DNA of 64,000 nt from Diphasiastrum complanatum (taxonomy: Eukaryota; Streptophyta; Lycopodiopsida; Lycopodiales; Lycopodiaceae). The notes below the pieces were generated by a model. That model made no database searches and was not told the DNA's origin. It saw only the letters and a list, made by a program, of their open reading frames with translations. Positions 11,481 through 22,309 of this stretch are shown here, piece by piece. How positions within the stretch are numbered: the stretch's first letter is position 1; every line of letters begins with the position of its first letter. A program made the translations under genes and the position numbers. The stretch covers positions 47,502,633 to 47,566,632 of the forward strand of contig CM055106.1 of the NCBI GenBank assembly GCA_029204225.1. The letters are read 5' to 3'.

Positions 11481-11622
11481 TATATACTGCAACTTTTCCA
11501 ATGGTTTTACAGAAAAATCCAAATTCGTCATAATACAAAATCGACTAATTATAATTTTTTTTAAAAAACATGCAAATTTAAACAAGCCAGTAGGCTATAG
11601 ACACACAATAAAATTTTGTATA

Positions 11623-12356
11623 TTAAATAAAATATTTGCAAAGTACAATTCGGCATATTTCCGATATTTTTTCCAATGAAAGTTGCAACTTAGAATCATG
11701 CAACAATTTTCTTCTTTCGTATGGATCCAATAGCTCATAGTTTTCATGCTTACTCAGATCAACATAAGCAACATACACTGCAAAATGAGATGATCTGAGC
11801 ATGAAATTCACTGGTCCATATCCTTAAATTTTAACTGCAATAGTTTTTTTACAAAAATTATTTTATGCACCTTATTGAAATTATGTCCTCCAAGAAAATG
11901 AGACAGTGCCTTGATTGTCATAATCATAGTTTCACCATGTTGATGAAACTTTGAATGGGCAACACTTATCTCATTATTCTTGAAGGACTTCAGATAGTGC
12001 CCCAGTGCATAATTTCTTGAAAATTCTCCAGTAGAAGATCTCTGCCCTCCTCGACGAATTGCAAAATCATCAAGAAAAATTGTTTCTGAAATGATAAAAA
12101 ACAAAGTAAGCTCCAGTATATAAACTGACATAACCAATCTACTAGTACTTGATAAGATACAAAAATTTACGCATTCGGCTTTGTCTTCACTGATTACTAT
12201 CTCTCCATCAATATTATGTCCACCTTTTGATGTCAATATTGTTGGTGAATAGACAATTGGTTGTGAAAAACCAAGTTGACTTTGGATTCTAAGAAACTCC
12301 TCCTCAGAAGGTAGATCATCTTCTTTGTTGCACTTTTCCTCCACAGCCATTTTCAA
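11623..12356 (-). pseudogene. Spliced minus-strand gene relic, 3' part
   Basis: The minus strand opens with ATG at about 12350 and an acidic stretch (CNKEDDLPSEEEFLRIQSQ). A probable intron with donor GTAAATTTT near 12170 and acceptor TTTTTATCATTTCAG near 12087 follows. The second coding block reads GEFSRNYALGHYLKS and FHQHGETMIMTIKALSHFLGG, ending at a GTGCAT donor near 11870. A last block contains HFAVYVAYVDLSK and LLDPYERRKLLHDS. The protein is not recognised. It converges on the plus-strand relic ending at about 11480, leaving a short shared 3' region. It may continue the coding region at 12370-13212. Confidence 0.4.
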
Positions 12357-12369
12357 GCAATCTTTCCCT

Positions 12370-13212
12370 CAATAAAACTTATCATTATGTACATCGTCAA
12401 CACCAGGGAGAAGATCATCAGCATCAAAATCAATTATATCCATAAATTCATCTAGCTCTTTGCTCAAAATGCAAAGAGTCTCAGCTTCAATGAAGTCAAA
12501 AAGATCCGATATATCCGATATTGTCAAAAAAGAAATTATTATCTATATTATAAGTAGGCAAAGTGATCAAAGATTTATCGGAAGGAGAAAGGGTAGTGGG
12601 GGTTCTAGGGCCAGGATCAAAATCAGAACAATCATCTAAACTAAAAATAAAAATATTATCTATATCTACAATCTTTGACTTTTCAGACTTTGTACCACTA
12701 GAAGAAATTGCTTCAAAAGTGGAGAGAACAGCCTCCGAATCGTCAAAAATATTTAACAAAAGAAAAAAAAAAACAGATTGAAAATCAACAAATCTACATT
12801 TTTTATTATGAATTGGGCACTCATCTACGGACTTGAAATCATTATGTAACTTGGTAAACATTCTGTCAAGCTTAGCTTTATAGATATGCTTGTCGAGTGC
12901 CACCAGAACCTGATAATGAATCATGTCCTTATTCTGAAATTTGAATAAAGGAGTACTGAGCAGGGACTTATATCTGAGATATATCTTAGAAAATGCCTCC
13001 ACACCAAGGCCCTCAGTTATAGAAGGTAGAATAAAAAGAAAAGGAGAAAAAAGAGATTTGAAGTACTTGAACCTATTAAGAATACCAAATTCATGAAAAA
13101 ACGAAAGCAAACTAGATTCAAAATTAGACATATTAAACAAAAACAATAGAACTAATGTTTTAAATATCTTTCTCAGGCACAAAACCCAGATCAGGCAAGC
13201 AAGACAAGGCAA
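12370..13212 (-). pseudogene. Spliced minus-strand gene relic, 5' part
   Basis: A 238-residue minus-strand frame includes a likely start at about 13129 (MSNFESSLLSFFHEF) and the segments LGVEAFSKIYLRYKS and VLVALDKHIYKAKLDRMF. A cysteine/histidine pair ECPIHNKKC (CX5C with an internal H) follows, then a serine/aspartate-rich acidic tail. A one-base frame change near 12530 leads into another acidic frame (FIEAETLCILSKELDEF) ending near 12370. The arrangement suggests one gene running from about 13129 to 11620 on minus. No family is recognised. A TATA-like sequence lies 0.3 kb upstream. Confidence 0.4.
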
Positions 13213-13440
13213 CGTGTGCTTGAGAGAGATATTTCAAGTTGGAGTATCGGATCCGAGCACAAGAACAAAGAGCAAAAAAGAAAAGAGATGCGAAGCACGC
13301 TTGAATGCGATATCGGATGATGCAGTATCGGATCCAGACGCAAAATAGTCAACGAATGGGTAATGAGAGCAAGCGACGCGCTTGAAATCGATATCCGGCA
13401 AAGCAGGTGTAAATTTGCATGAAAATCCGAGCCGAAGAAG

Positions 13441-13455
13441 ACCTATTTATAAATT
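13441..13455 (-). promoter_or_regulatory. TATA-like element upstream of the minus-strand relic
   Basis: On the minus strand the sequence AAATTTATAAATAGG lies about 0.3 kb upstream of the proposed start at 13129. The intervening DNA carries the recurring words AGTATCGGATCC (twice) and GATATCGGAT/GATATCCGGC, which might be binding sites or terminal repeats. This is assignment by position only. Confidence 0.35.
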
Positions 13456-13582
13456 TTTTTTTGCACGTGTAAATTAGCGACGAGGAACACGTGTTGACTT
13501 GTGATTGGTCAAAATAAATGCGTCGTACCTAGAATGATTGATCTTCATCTGTCACAGTTTTCTCAGAAAAATATTGTCCCCA

Positions 13583-14085
13583 AATAACACCATGGCGGCG
13601 TCTCGACAAGAAGCCAAAAAAATGCTATCCACAGTCGGCATGGATTACAAGAGCATCCATGCATGTCTCAATGATTGCATCTTATATCGAGATGAGTTTG
13701 AGGAGGCAAACATGTGTCACGCTGTGCGGAATACCGCTACAGGCAAGATTTACAAGGAGCGACCATACCCACCAAGGTGGTAAGACATTTTTCCATCATA
13801 CCCAAGATACGCCACATGTCTAAGTGTAATTCCATCACGGAGCTAATGACATGGCATTCGAGCAATCGTTCATCTGACAATACTACGAGGATCCCTACCG
13901 ATTCTCCAGCATGGAAGCACATGGATGCTACATGGCATGAGTTTAGGGATGAGCCTCGCCATTTGCATTTGGGGTTGGCCATGGATGGTGTGAATCCATT
14001 CGGTTTGTGCTCCACATCATGGTCCACTTGGCCGATTGTCCTTGTAAACTACAACATCCCCCCTTGCGTAAGTATAAATCGGGTC
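13583..14085 (+). pseudogene. CACTA (En/Spm, TNP2-like) transposase, N-terminal half
   Basis: In plus orientation the translated frames contain the typical order of the TNP2 family: IHACLNDCILYRDEFEEA (usually IHACPNDCILYRgEY...C), TDSPAWKHMDATWHEF, RHLHLGLAMDGVNPFG, and STWPIVLVNYNIPPC. The normal cysteine-bearing ...CPVC finger has degenerated to NMCHAV. Frame shifts near 13783 and 14010 break it. TNP2 proteins are the DDE-type transposases of CACTA elements. Coding ends at about 14085, just before the part that is found in reverse orientation at 14310-14870. Confidence 0.75.
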
Positions 14086-14309
14086 CAAAAGATGGTTTAT
14101 CAACAATTCTCCCCAATATGGGAGTTCATGAAATATTGATAGTCTCTTCATGCTGGGAGGGAGTTGCCCTAGATCTTGATTGGATCTCCAAATCCGAAGC
14201 CAATCACTTGCCTACAATATTAACAGACAAGCACACACATTTAATGCAGATTATATATCCTTAGAAGAAACATAAAGAGAGTAATCATAAAATAAATAAT
14301 AATAAATGA

Positions 14310-14972
14310 CATGTACCATTGATTAGCCCAAATATGTATTGTACCTTCATGGAATGAGGACGTTGGCCATCAAGCCCATCATGCATAGGGTGATCGGGTG
14401 GAAGGTATCGAGTGTGGCCCTCATAAATCATCTTTCACAAATGTTGTGAGTGACGTGCTTGCAAATACTTGCCACAAACAGGGCACATAACCACTAGTTT
14501 GGAGCCCTACATTGTTACAAAACAACCAACTTAATTGTGACTCTGTGAGTCCAATATTTGAATTGAAAGAAAATTTGTGAATGCACATAAAGTTTAATAT
14601 AATACCATGAATCAAACCAATAACAAGGATATCTCACCTGTCCTCATAGCCAGGAAAGTCGTGCATCGTCCACATCAAGATCTCCTTTACCACAAAATCT
14701 CTTTGTCTCAGTGGTCTTGATATATCGCTCACTTGAACTCCTTGCCATAGAATCTTTAGCTCATCTATCCAGGGAGCCATATACACGTCCATATTTTTTG
14801 CCTTGTATTTTTCGGGGATAAGAAGGGCGAGCATTAGGTGCCCCTTCGATTTTAAAATAAAAATGAGACACTTATTATAAAAGAACCTAATTTGGTAGTC
14901 AGGAGGATCAAAACTGGTACATGATAAGTTATCGTAGTACCATTCTTTTGTATTCAAGAGTTTTACCAACAC
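14310..14972 (-). pseudogene. CACTA transposase, middle part in inverted orientation
   Basis: The minus strand reads LALLIPEKYKAKNMDVYMAP, WIDELKILWQGVQVSD and ILMWTMHDFPGYEDR. After what looks like an intron at about 14635-14520 comes VVMCPVCGKYLQARHSQHL, then MIYEGHTRYLPPDHPMH and GLDGQRPHSMK. These are the segments that normally follow the N-terminal half directly (ILxPGxxxPGNDIDVYLxPLIDELxxLW, DFPxYxxxSG, GxxACPxCG, GHRRFLP). The start of this piece is therefore collinear with the end of the plus-strand half at 14085, but it lies on the other strand, so an inversion has split the gene. Stops confirm inactivity. Confidence 0.75.
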
Positions 14973-15006
14973 AAAAAAGTACCAAAATAGTACAAAATTT
15001 GTAAAA

Positions 15007-16121
15007 TTAGTACCCGACTACTGGAGTAATCCTACCAATTGGTGTAACAACACTAAAGCAGTACAAAAAAGACCGAATCGGGTCGTATGCAAATTGCAAA
15101 TACGATGAAATTTTAAAAAAATAGGACCAAAGGTTGTAGATTCTAAAATAAAAATGGTACACACTATAAATCAACACCGGAAATATCACAAGTAGGAGTG
15201 TGTATCTGCAGAACCAAAGAACAAGAGTATCAAAAACCAGTTTCAGTAGTGCAAACGAATAACAGTACCAAGAAAACGAAAATCCAAAAAAAAGGAGGAC
15301 ATGAGTGTCATTAAGAAGATGTACTAGATGCCTAACAATACTCTTTCTTCCAATCCTCTGTCGGCATATGTCTTTTTTGTTGGGAGACACTCGAGTTTCT
15401 GAGCTCCAAAAGGCATACACCAGTTCCTTGACCTGAGCCATGATTATGCTACCTCTAGGCAATTGTCTCTGATTGATAGGCACTCAAGAGCAGAACCTCC
15501 TTGTCGTCCTTAATGTTAAGGCAAGAACTGGCTGCAGCAATATTTCTGTGATGAACACCCAAAACACCTACAATTCTCAAATGAGAGAGATTTGTTGTGT
15601 CATCAGCTTTATTTAGTACCATCACAAGCTAAAATCTCTTCACGAAGAGTTCATTCGCCGGGTGGGGCACCTTAATTTGATTGAGGGTGTTACGAATGTT
15701 GGAAACAAGATTGCTTTCAATAGTATTAGATGACATTTGTAGCTCCCAAAAAGTTGGTTGCAAAAGTAGTTCTTGAAATATCTCTCTCTAAATTAATATT
15801 GAAAATTGTTGTGTATGTCTTGGCCAATATTTTTGTCGTAGCTAAACAAATTCGTTTTCTTGTTTTGACGTCATCTACTAAAGGTTGATCTCCAAGCCTC
15901 CTAAAAACTTTTTTTTCCATTCTCTGTTCTCGTTTCTTACCAGCCCAATAATCCCTCATTGTAGCTTTGTCGGCACAATGACGAGGCTCCATGTTGGTAT
16001 CACTTGCGTACGTCTCATGCATCGTAGGAAAAACTGTTGGAATATCTGGAATTGAATCTGTGAAATATATATTATTGCCCTGCAGACTATCCATGCAAGA
16101 ATTGTCTTTTATTCTGTGCAC
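15007..16121 (-). pseudogene. Unrecognised ORF remnants next to the CACTA relic
   Basis: Two minus-strand frames (16121-15726, 131 aa, and 15483-15007, 158 aa) with a third short frame between them (about 15720-15490) may be exons or frame-shifted parts of one gene. Segments such as RDYWAGKKREQRMEKK, KELVYAFWSSETRVSPNKKD and RQRIGRKSIVRHLVHLL look protein-like. The second half of the last frame is hydrophobic and low-quality. I do not recognise a family. Position suggests transposon-associated sequence. Confidence 0.3.
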
Positions 16122-17240
16122 AAACTAATCGATCAAACAAAGAGCTCGATCAAACAGATCACGATCAACAAGAAAGACCTAGATCAGCCACATCGCAATC
16201 AGAAAGAGCACGATCAACAAGAAAGATGTATATCAAACCAATAATGAGAGATCTTGCGAACGCGATCAGAGAGAGCTAGAGCGGGAGATCTTTCGAATGC
16301 GAGGAGAGAGAGAGCGAGAGCGAGACAGAGAACTCGGCAGCCTGCTATCCCACAACAGAGGTAATTATTAGATTTACACACCTGCAAATATGTTACAAAC
16401 AGTCATAGTCTCTTCATCTCTAGTGGACCCAGTTTAGAATGTTAAACAATAAACATTTTTTTGAGTGCATTTGTACCCAAAAAAGGTAGTGTCCTTGACA
16501 GTCCATGTTGTACCACCAAACCATGCTTTTAGCCTTTGAAAATAAATCCATCTTGCGATTGGCTGAACCTGCATGTTGCCCCACAATACAAAATGTTTTA
16601 GAATATTCTTTTGCTATTCGATATACTTGGTATTGTATATTATTGAAGGATTGAGTCTTATTGAAATTTTACATCTTGTAATATTTTTTCAAATGTTGAA
16701 TTGTAAGATTGAATTCCAAACAAGTTCTTAGAAAAATGTTCATATCTTTCATATTGTAAAATCATAAAAAGAAAATCTAGAAGACTTTGAATTTACTTAT
16801 TTAAATAAGTATTGCTCAACAATTTTCTTGATTTTCAATTATTTAAGTGCATGATTTTCATAGTATCTTGCATCACTCATGCCAAATTTAAAATATTTGC
16901 AAAAGGAAGCATTTAAAAAATAAATAAATAGTTTTTAAATTTGAGATACATAATTTAGGTTAATTAGCAAAAAAAAATAAGGGGTTCTAAAAAACATATC
17001 TCTCTACCATTTCTCAATCGAAATGATTTTGTGTGAGCGAAGTGGACTAAGTCATAAACAACGCATGACTTATTGGAGGACAATTTGTTCTCTTTACTTC
17101 ACAAGACCAAGTCAAAAACAAATGAGAATGAATAACATTTAAGACCAAAAATTTTCACTTTTTGGCTTTGCGGCGAAGTGATAAACCATGGTGATCATAT
17201 GTTCAAATCTTACACGTTGCTGAGTGAGTTTCAGCAAAAA

Positions 17241-17278
<38 letters not shown>

Positions 17279-17607
17279 TATATGTTATTTTGAATTGCAA
17301 TAACTTTTTTCATTATTTTCAAGCATTTGATATATTTTTTGACTTGGAGGCAAAGCTTCTCTGGATCTCAAAAGTCACCTATGACTCAGCATCATTATGA
17401 CTGAATGGAACTTGACAAGTGTACAAGATGGAATAGTTCAAGCTAAATAATAATTCAGGGCAGAAAGGTCCTATCAATAGAAACTAAATAGTTCCTGGTC
17501 AAAAAGACGGCACAGCACCCAAGGAGGCATTTAGTAGTCATGCCTGTGATGCAGATGCAAAAATGAGAACGTTTTCTATCATGGCTTTATCATTTTGTGG
17601 AAACAAT
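16122..17607. other. AT-rich intergenic stretch with a TA microsatellite
   Basis: No supported gene. 16280-16330 is rich in GAGAGA-type words. A (TA)n microsatellite occupies about 17243-17283 with an interrupted extension to 17290. Just before it, GTTCAAATC near 17210 resembles a pol III B box, so a second SINE with a TA tail is possible, but no good A box was found. Confidence 0.5.
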
Positions 17608-17800
17608 CAAGGGTGCTGGCTCAATTGGTTATTTTGACTTGGTCTCAAGTTCGAGCCTCCCCTTGGAAACCAAGAAGCATTTTGTGGAAACACGTTACAA
17701 ACAAATTACTCCAATACCATGCGGTACTTTAATATATGTATCAGAGTGGGTTCTTAGAATAAAGCTGATCATAGCTGGAAAGCGATGTTCCATATAATTG
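17608..17800 (+). mobile_element. tRNA-derived SINE candidate
   Basis: The sequence GGTGCTGGCTCAATTGGT near 17609-17627 fits a pol III A box (TGGCTCAATTGG) and AAGTTCGAGCCTC near 17646-17658 fits a B box (GTTCGAGCC), at tRNA-like spacing. The head is followed by unrelated sequence to about 17800. No clean poly-A/T tail or flanking duplication was seen. The coding frame at 17597-17797 simply overlaps it. Confidence 0.5.
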
Positions 17801-17836
17801 TTGTGCAGGAGTGACTCAAAGAGGTGAGAGAGTGGT

Positions 17837-18481
17837 TCAGCATGTTTGGGACATAATCAGAGATCCAGTGGAAGCAGTGGGGCTGCTCACCACCAGATCA
17901 CACTTCACTCGGAACCAGCGATGCCAGCTTGACTTCCAGATACCATATACGAACTTCACCCGGGCCGCAATTTCAGACTGTAAATTGATTGCATCTCTTG
18001 TCAGATCGGCATTCAGATTGGCTGCAGCGGATCGCTTGAGTAAATGGTCACGTATGGACACAACCCCTAAAACCACAGTTCTGTTTTGAGCCTCCTGATA
18101 AAAGGGTGCAAACTCAGTGCGTCCTATCTCAATTCCACTGTAGTAGAGGATAACTTGAAGTCTGCCGTTGTAGGTACCGAGATGGTGGTTTTTGTCGTCG
18201 CATTCCAGACTGACGTTGATGTCTGAATTAAGCACGGAATCAACAGGATCATCTGGGTCTGTACTGACTATTGGGCTGCCAAGAGCAGTGATTGTGAGAT
18301 CTGTGATCTGCACATTCAAAAGCCGATACCCAGGGCTATGCGGATGCACGAGAAACAATGTCATCATGATCGTCAGTGCAGTTACAATAAAAAGGAAGAG
18401 CAAAACTGCGCAAACGCGAGACACTAGCCCACGAGAAGATTGGAAGTACTCATCTTTGTTGCGAGACCGGCCCCAAGCCAT
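17837..18481 (-). CDS. NDR1/HIN1-like LEA_2-domain membrane protein
   Basis: An intact single-exon frame of 214 residues. The N-terminus is short and basic, followed by one membrane segment at about residues 24-46 (VCAVLLFLFIVTALTIMMTL). The rest is a LEA_2/NHL-type domain. Its diagnostic features are LGTYNGRLQVILYYSG (usually the I-x-Y-x-x-L-x-V stretch), IGRTEFAPFYQEAQNRT (usual form: ...PFYQxxKNTT), and near the C-terminus VKFVYGIWKSSWHRWFRVKC. Length and layout match NHL proteins, which are plasma-membrane or ER-anchored proteins tied to pathogen and stress responses. The start at 18481 gives the expected short cytosolic tail. No disruption is seen. Three degenerate 75-bp repeats lie directly upstream. 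The family call is strong; the exact role is unknown. Confidence 0.88.
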   Translation of the reverse strand: MAWGRSRNKDEYFQSSRGLVSRVCAVLLFLFIVTALTIMMTLFLVHPHSPGYRLLNVQITDLTITALGSPIVSTDPDDPVDSVLNSDINVSLECDDKNHHLGTYNGRLQVILYYSGIEIGRTEFAPFYQEAQNRTVVLGVVSIRDHLLKRSAAANLNADLTRDAINLQSEIAARVKFVYGIWKSSWHRWFRVKCDLVVSSPTASTGSLIMSQTC

Positions 18482-18489
18482 TGTGAGCC

Positions 18490-18680
18490 GGCTGGAAACC
18501 AGCCAGTTTCACATCAGCAGTGAAAAGAATTCAATGTAGAATCTGAGATCAAGCACTTCGAACCGGTCCAGGACTAGCCAGGTTTACACCCGCATCGAAA
18601 AGATTTGTATGAATTCTCAGACTATTCCACTTTTAACAGGTCATAGACTAGCCGTTGTCACACTGGCGGTGGAGTTTTGT
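18490..18680. repeat. Degenerate 75-bp tandem repeats upstream of the NHL gene
   Basis: Three successive units are anchored by AGCC at 18501, 18576 and 18650. Units 1 and 2 share (C)AGCCAGNTTNACANC, GAAAAGA and GAATTC/CTGAGA-type words. Unit 3 is shorter and more diverged. The period is 75 and 74 bp. They occupy the 5' flank or leader of the NHL gene. Confidence 0.6.
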
Positions 18681-18689
18681 TGAGTATGA

Positions 18690-21229
18690 AACCTTGAGAC
18701 TTTGATAGCTACCTATCCAGGAGGAAGAGGGGGATTGTGAATGATTGATTCCTTGATTGATGGGAGTAGTGCTGTTCCAATATAGATTTTTATGGTCCAC
18801 CATGTTTTTTGAGGTCGAATACCAATGCAAGGTAATTGGCCAAGAGGACAATGCACAAATACCCTTCCAACAGTCATTTTGCATCCTTTTTGTTTGCTTT
18901 TCCTGTTTTAGTCCTTTTTGGTGCTTTGCTTTTGGAGCACACCACCTACAAGCTGAAACTCAAACATTGTCTCAAAAGTAGAACCCAAAAACTCATCCTT
19001 ACATGACTTTGTCCTCAATCCACTATTAAGCATTTAGAATCGTGTTTTGTAATGTGCATCTTGAGGGTAAAACCAAGGTAAAGTTGTGCTACATTACCCA
19101 AAGTTTGGAGCATAATTAAATTCAAATTATAATTCTTTTTGTGTGATTTGATATGTTTATTGCACTCAAATGATTATGTACAACTCACCTTTATGTAAAG
19201 GATTTGCATTTATTGTATGATGTATCCTTGCACATGATTAAATTTTGCAAAATAAGGCATTCCTTGGGAATTCACATTCATGAGTAAGCATCATATTAAT
19301 GTAGGCACCAAAGCTTGGTTTGGGGGAATCCATACAAGTTTGGTCTTTTGGCTCCTTGGGTGGTGTAATGGGAAAATTGACTTGGTTGATAATGTTGTTG
19401 GAGTGACAAGTAAAAGTTATGGAGGTAGATTAATCTTACTTCACATAGAAATTACTTAATAAGAATGTTGATGTGAGAAAAAGCTGAATGGTGGTGTATA
19501 ATTGTACCAAGAACTTAATATATTGAGTAAGAAAACATATGTGAAAATTCTTTAGTAAATCTTGAATTAGTTGTCATAATTGAGGGACATGCTCTTATAT
19601 GTGAGATCAACAAAAGGTTGAATTGAATAATATAGCAAACTGAATGATGCTTATTGTTATTGGTCATGATAAAGCTATATTCTCAAGTTGGTTGTCTGTT
19701 GAATGCTCAAACACGCACAAGTAGAATAACAAGTATTTTCCATAAAAAATTCACGTAGTAGCATCCTCAATGCATTTATGCTCATTGAAAGCATTTGTAA
19801 ACTATGATGGGGTCCAATGTCTATTGTACTAGTGAAAATGCATTAGTCGTGTTTATACGATATCCTATAACTTTACATCTATATTAATTAAGGAGATTTT
19901 TTTTGTGCTTATCTCGACCCATCTTTGTCAGGCACAAGATTAATTGTCATGTCACTCCCCAACACAAATGTTAGGATTAAAAATGTTGGCAACACACTTA
20001 CGATGGTTTTAGATAGAAGGGGCTAAGTACGTTTCAAGAAACAGACTTGCCCCCACACTCCACCCCTCATTAATAGCAACAAATGGCTTTCACATGAAAG
20101 CTAATTTTGAAAATAAGTGCAACTGGGATAAATATAAATTTGTACAATAAATCCATGGCATTGATTAGATATAGGCCCTTGGTCCCACTATTGGCCTCGA
20201 GACAAGTCAACATACAAGGTACATGGGGGCAACCTCCCTTGGGAGCTATGCCATGTTGAGATCCATTCTGCCATAAAAAGCTCTAACTAGAGGCAACCCG
20301 GGTGATGCATGGGTTGTCACAAGAAAAGTACTTATGTCCAACGTTTCTAGCTTCTGAAATATAGTTTTGCTATGTGGAGCTTGGAGATCTCCAAAGCTAG
20401 AGTGCTTTAGAGTTAGTGCATAGAACATAGCTGTCATTGAAAAGAGCTTCTGGAAATCAATTTTTCAAGAGTTCGGAGTTTACGGGGATCAAAGGGTGAA
20501 AAGTGGAATACCAATGCACTATTTTAGAGATACAGAGGCTTGGGGCGCAGGCTATTTGCCATGAGTGTGACAGAGAGTGAACGGTTATGCGTTGAACACA
20601 GGAGCCAAGCTAGCATGTGGAGGGATCTGGTGTTTCCAAGAAGTCGTTTCAACATCTACATTCTTTTTCAACCGCGTGATTGGGACTTCATTAAATCGAC
20701 GGTCCAAATTAAGGAGTATTTATGTGGCTAGGATTAAATCTTGTTGAATCAATGGTTAAAATGGCTTTGAAAGGGCCCGAAGGGCATTGAAGTGCACATT
20801 GAGCTGGCAACGACAAAACTGATCCACGCAATCACCACAATGTAACATCGAACACTTTGAGACAAGAACATAAAGGATTGCTATCCAAAAACTATATATT
20901 TGCATTATATGCTTCCAAGTACAAGAAAGTCTAACTAAATAGCAACTAAGAGATCTGCCTGCTGTCTAAAGCATAAGAGAGAAAGTAACCATCAAATATG
21001 GCAAGTAACTATGATATTCGTACAAGTTAATTATTTCCCTTTTCAGTTCTCTCCCTCAATAATTAATGTTAACAACTTAACAACAAGTAAACTATTCAAG
21101 GAACATGCCTCCATGATAGCATAGTTCCTTCTGACTAAAAAATAAAGGCGTACTTCATAACGATGTTATAAGAAAGATGTAAAAACACATTCATCAACTT
21201 ATGCAGCTTTCAAGATATCAATTCAATGC
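18690..21229. other. Intergenic stretch without supported gene
   Basis: I found no conserved reading frame, LTR end or primer site. The small frames at 18757-18981, 20246-20437 and 20540-20731 have no recognisable features. The segment around 20285-20400 weakly resembles 22200-22310 (shared words TTGTCACAAGAAA, TACTTATGT, TTTTGCTATGTG), suggesting an old dispersed repeat. Confidence 0.45.
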
Positions 21230-21545
21230 CAAGACCTAGACTGAAATCTTCAACCTTGTCTCTACGCAATCCACAAAGCCTTTCAACTTCATCAAATCCA
21301 ATTTCCTTGAATAGACTAGACCAAGATGAAGTGTGTCTTTCACATACCTTAGATTGCGCTTAGCTGCTATCTAATGCCCCAGATAGGTGTCACCATAAAC
21401 TGACTCACAAGACTCACAACATAACAAATGTCTTGTCTCGTAGTGGTGAGATATCCAACAAGTCGGTGATACAATGTACAGTCAACAGAACCACTCTTGT
21501 CAAGATGCAACAATTTCTTACTAACTTCACTAGGCAAAGTTAGTG
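21230..21545 (-). pseudogene. pol: Ty1/copia RT C-terminus and RNase H start
   Basis: The minus strand reads YHRLVGYLTTTRQDICYVVS (usually Y-R-x-LVGxLxYLTxTRPDI), then a decayed ...LRYVKDTLHLGLVYS-type segment and LKGFVDCVETRLK. The latter corresponds to the first RNase H block (GYVDADYAG...). Stops and frame changes are frequent. It abuts an RNase H piece in the opposite orientation at 21546. Confidence 0.7.
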
Positions 21546-21840
21546 GTTGGGTATAAGACAATGTGTAGTGAAACTCAGGAAGCTATTTGGTTGAGACAAA
21601 TATTGGGTGAGATGGATGTGACACAACATAACCCCACAACTTTATATAGCGATAGTCATAGTGGCATTCAACTAGCGAAGAATCCGGTGTTCTACATGAG
21701 AACCAAACCCATCAAGATTCACTATCACTTCATAAGCGGAAGGCTCTTAATTAGGAAAATAAATGTTATTCATTGTAGTATAGATGAACAACCATATCTA
21801 ACATTTTCAATAAGCCACTCATTAGAGAAAAGTATTGTAT
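21546..21840 (+). pseudogene. pol: Ty1/copia RNase H second half, inverted to its neighbour
   Basis: The plus strand reads SETQEAIWLRQILGEM, PTTLYSDSHSGIQLAKNPVF and RTKPIKIHYHFISGRLL. These are the copia RNase H segments around the catalytic D (YSDS/YCDN) and the RTKHIxIxYHFIRE block. The usual ADIFTKPL motif has decayed after 21800. Together with 21230-21545 this makes up an almost complete RNase H split by an inversion. Confidence 0.72.
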
Positions 21841-22309
21841 CAAAGAGATTGTGTCTAACTGCATTCTTACATGCACACACTTTAGACATAATTAAACTCA
21901 TTCTAGTACATGAGTATTGTCATGTCATTTGCATTATGTTTTTGTTTGAGTAAATTTTATAGGTAAAATAATTCATAGATTGAACTACATTTATGACTAA
22001 TAGTGTGTGCCGAAAGTGTTGCTTTTGATCTGACTTTATATCACACTTTCGCAATTGAATGAATTTTTGTGTGTCTGTGGAATCAATTGATTGAATTCTT
22101 GCGACTTTAGAGCTTGGATTAAGTAGAATTGCCATCGAGTTATTGATGGTGGAACGAATCCAATAGACATAGTTCATCCACCAAGGAATTCATCTATCCC
22201 ATTCAAATTCCCAATAGGGTTGCCACAAGAAATCTACTTATGTACATTATTTCTTGTTTTTGAATTACAATTTTGCTATGTGCATCTTAATAGCTTTCTT
22301 GAGTGATTC

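Noticed and set aside
17243-17290. Possible regulatory hairpin in the TA run
   Set aside because: A plain dinucleotide microsatellite folds on itself without implying function.
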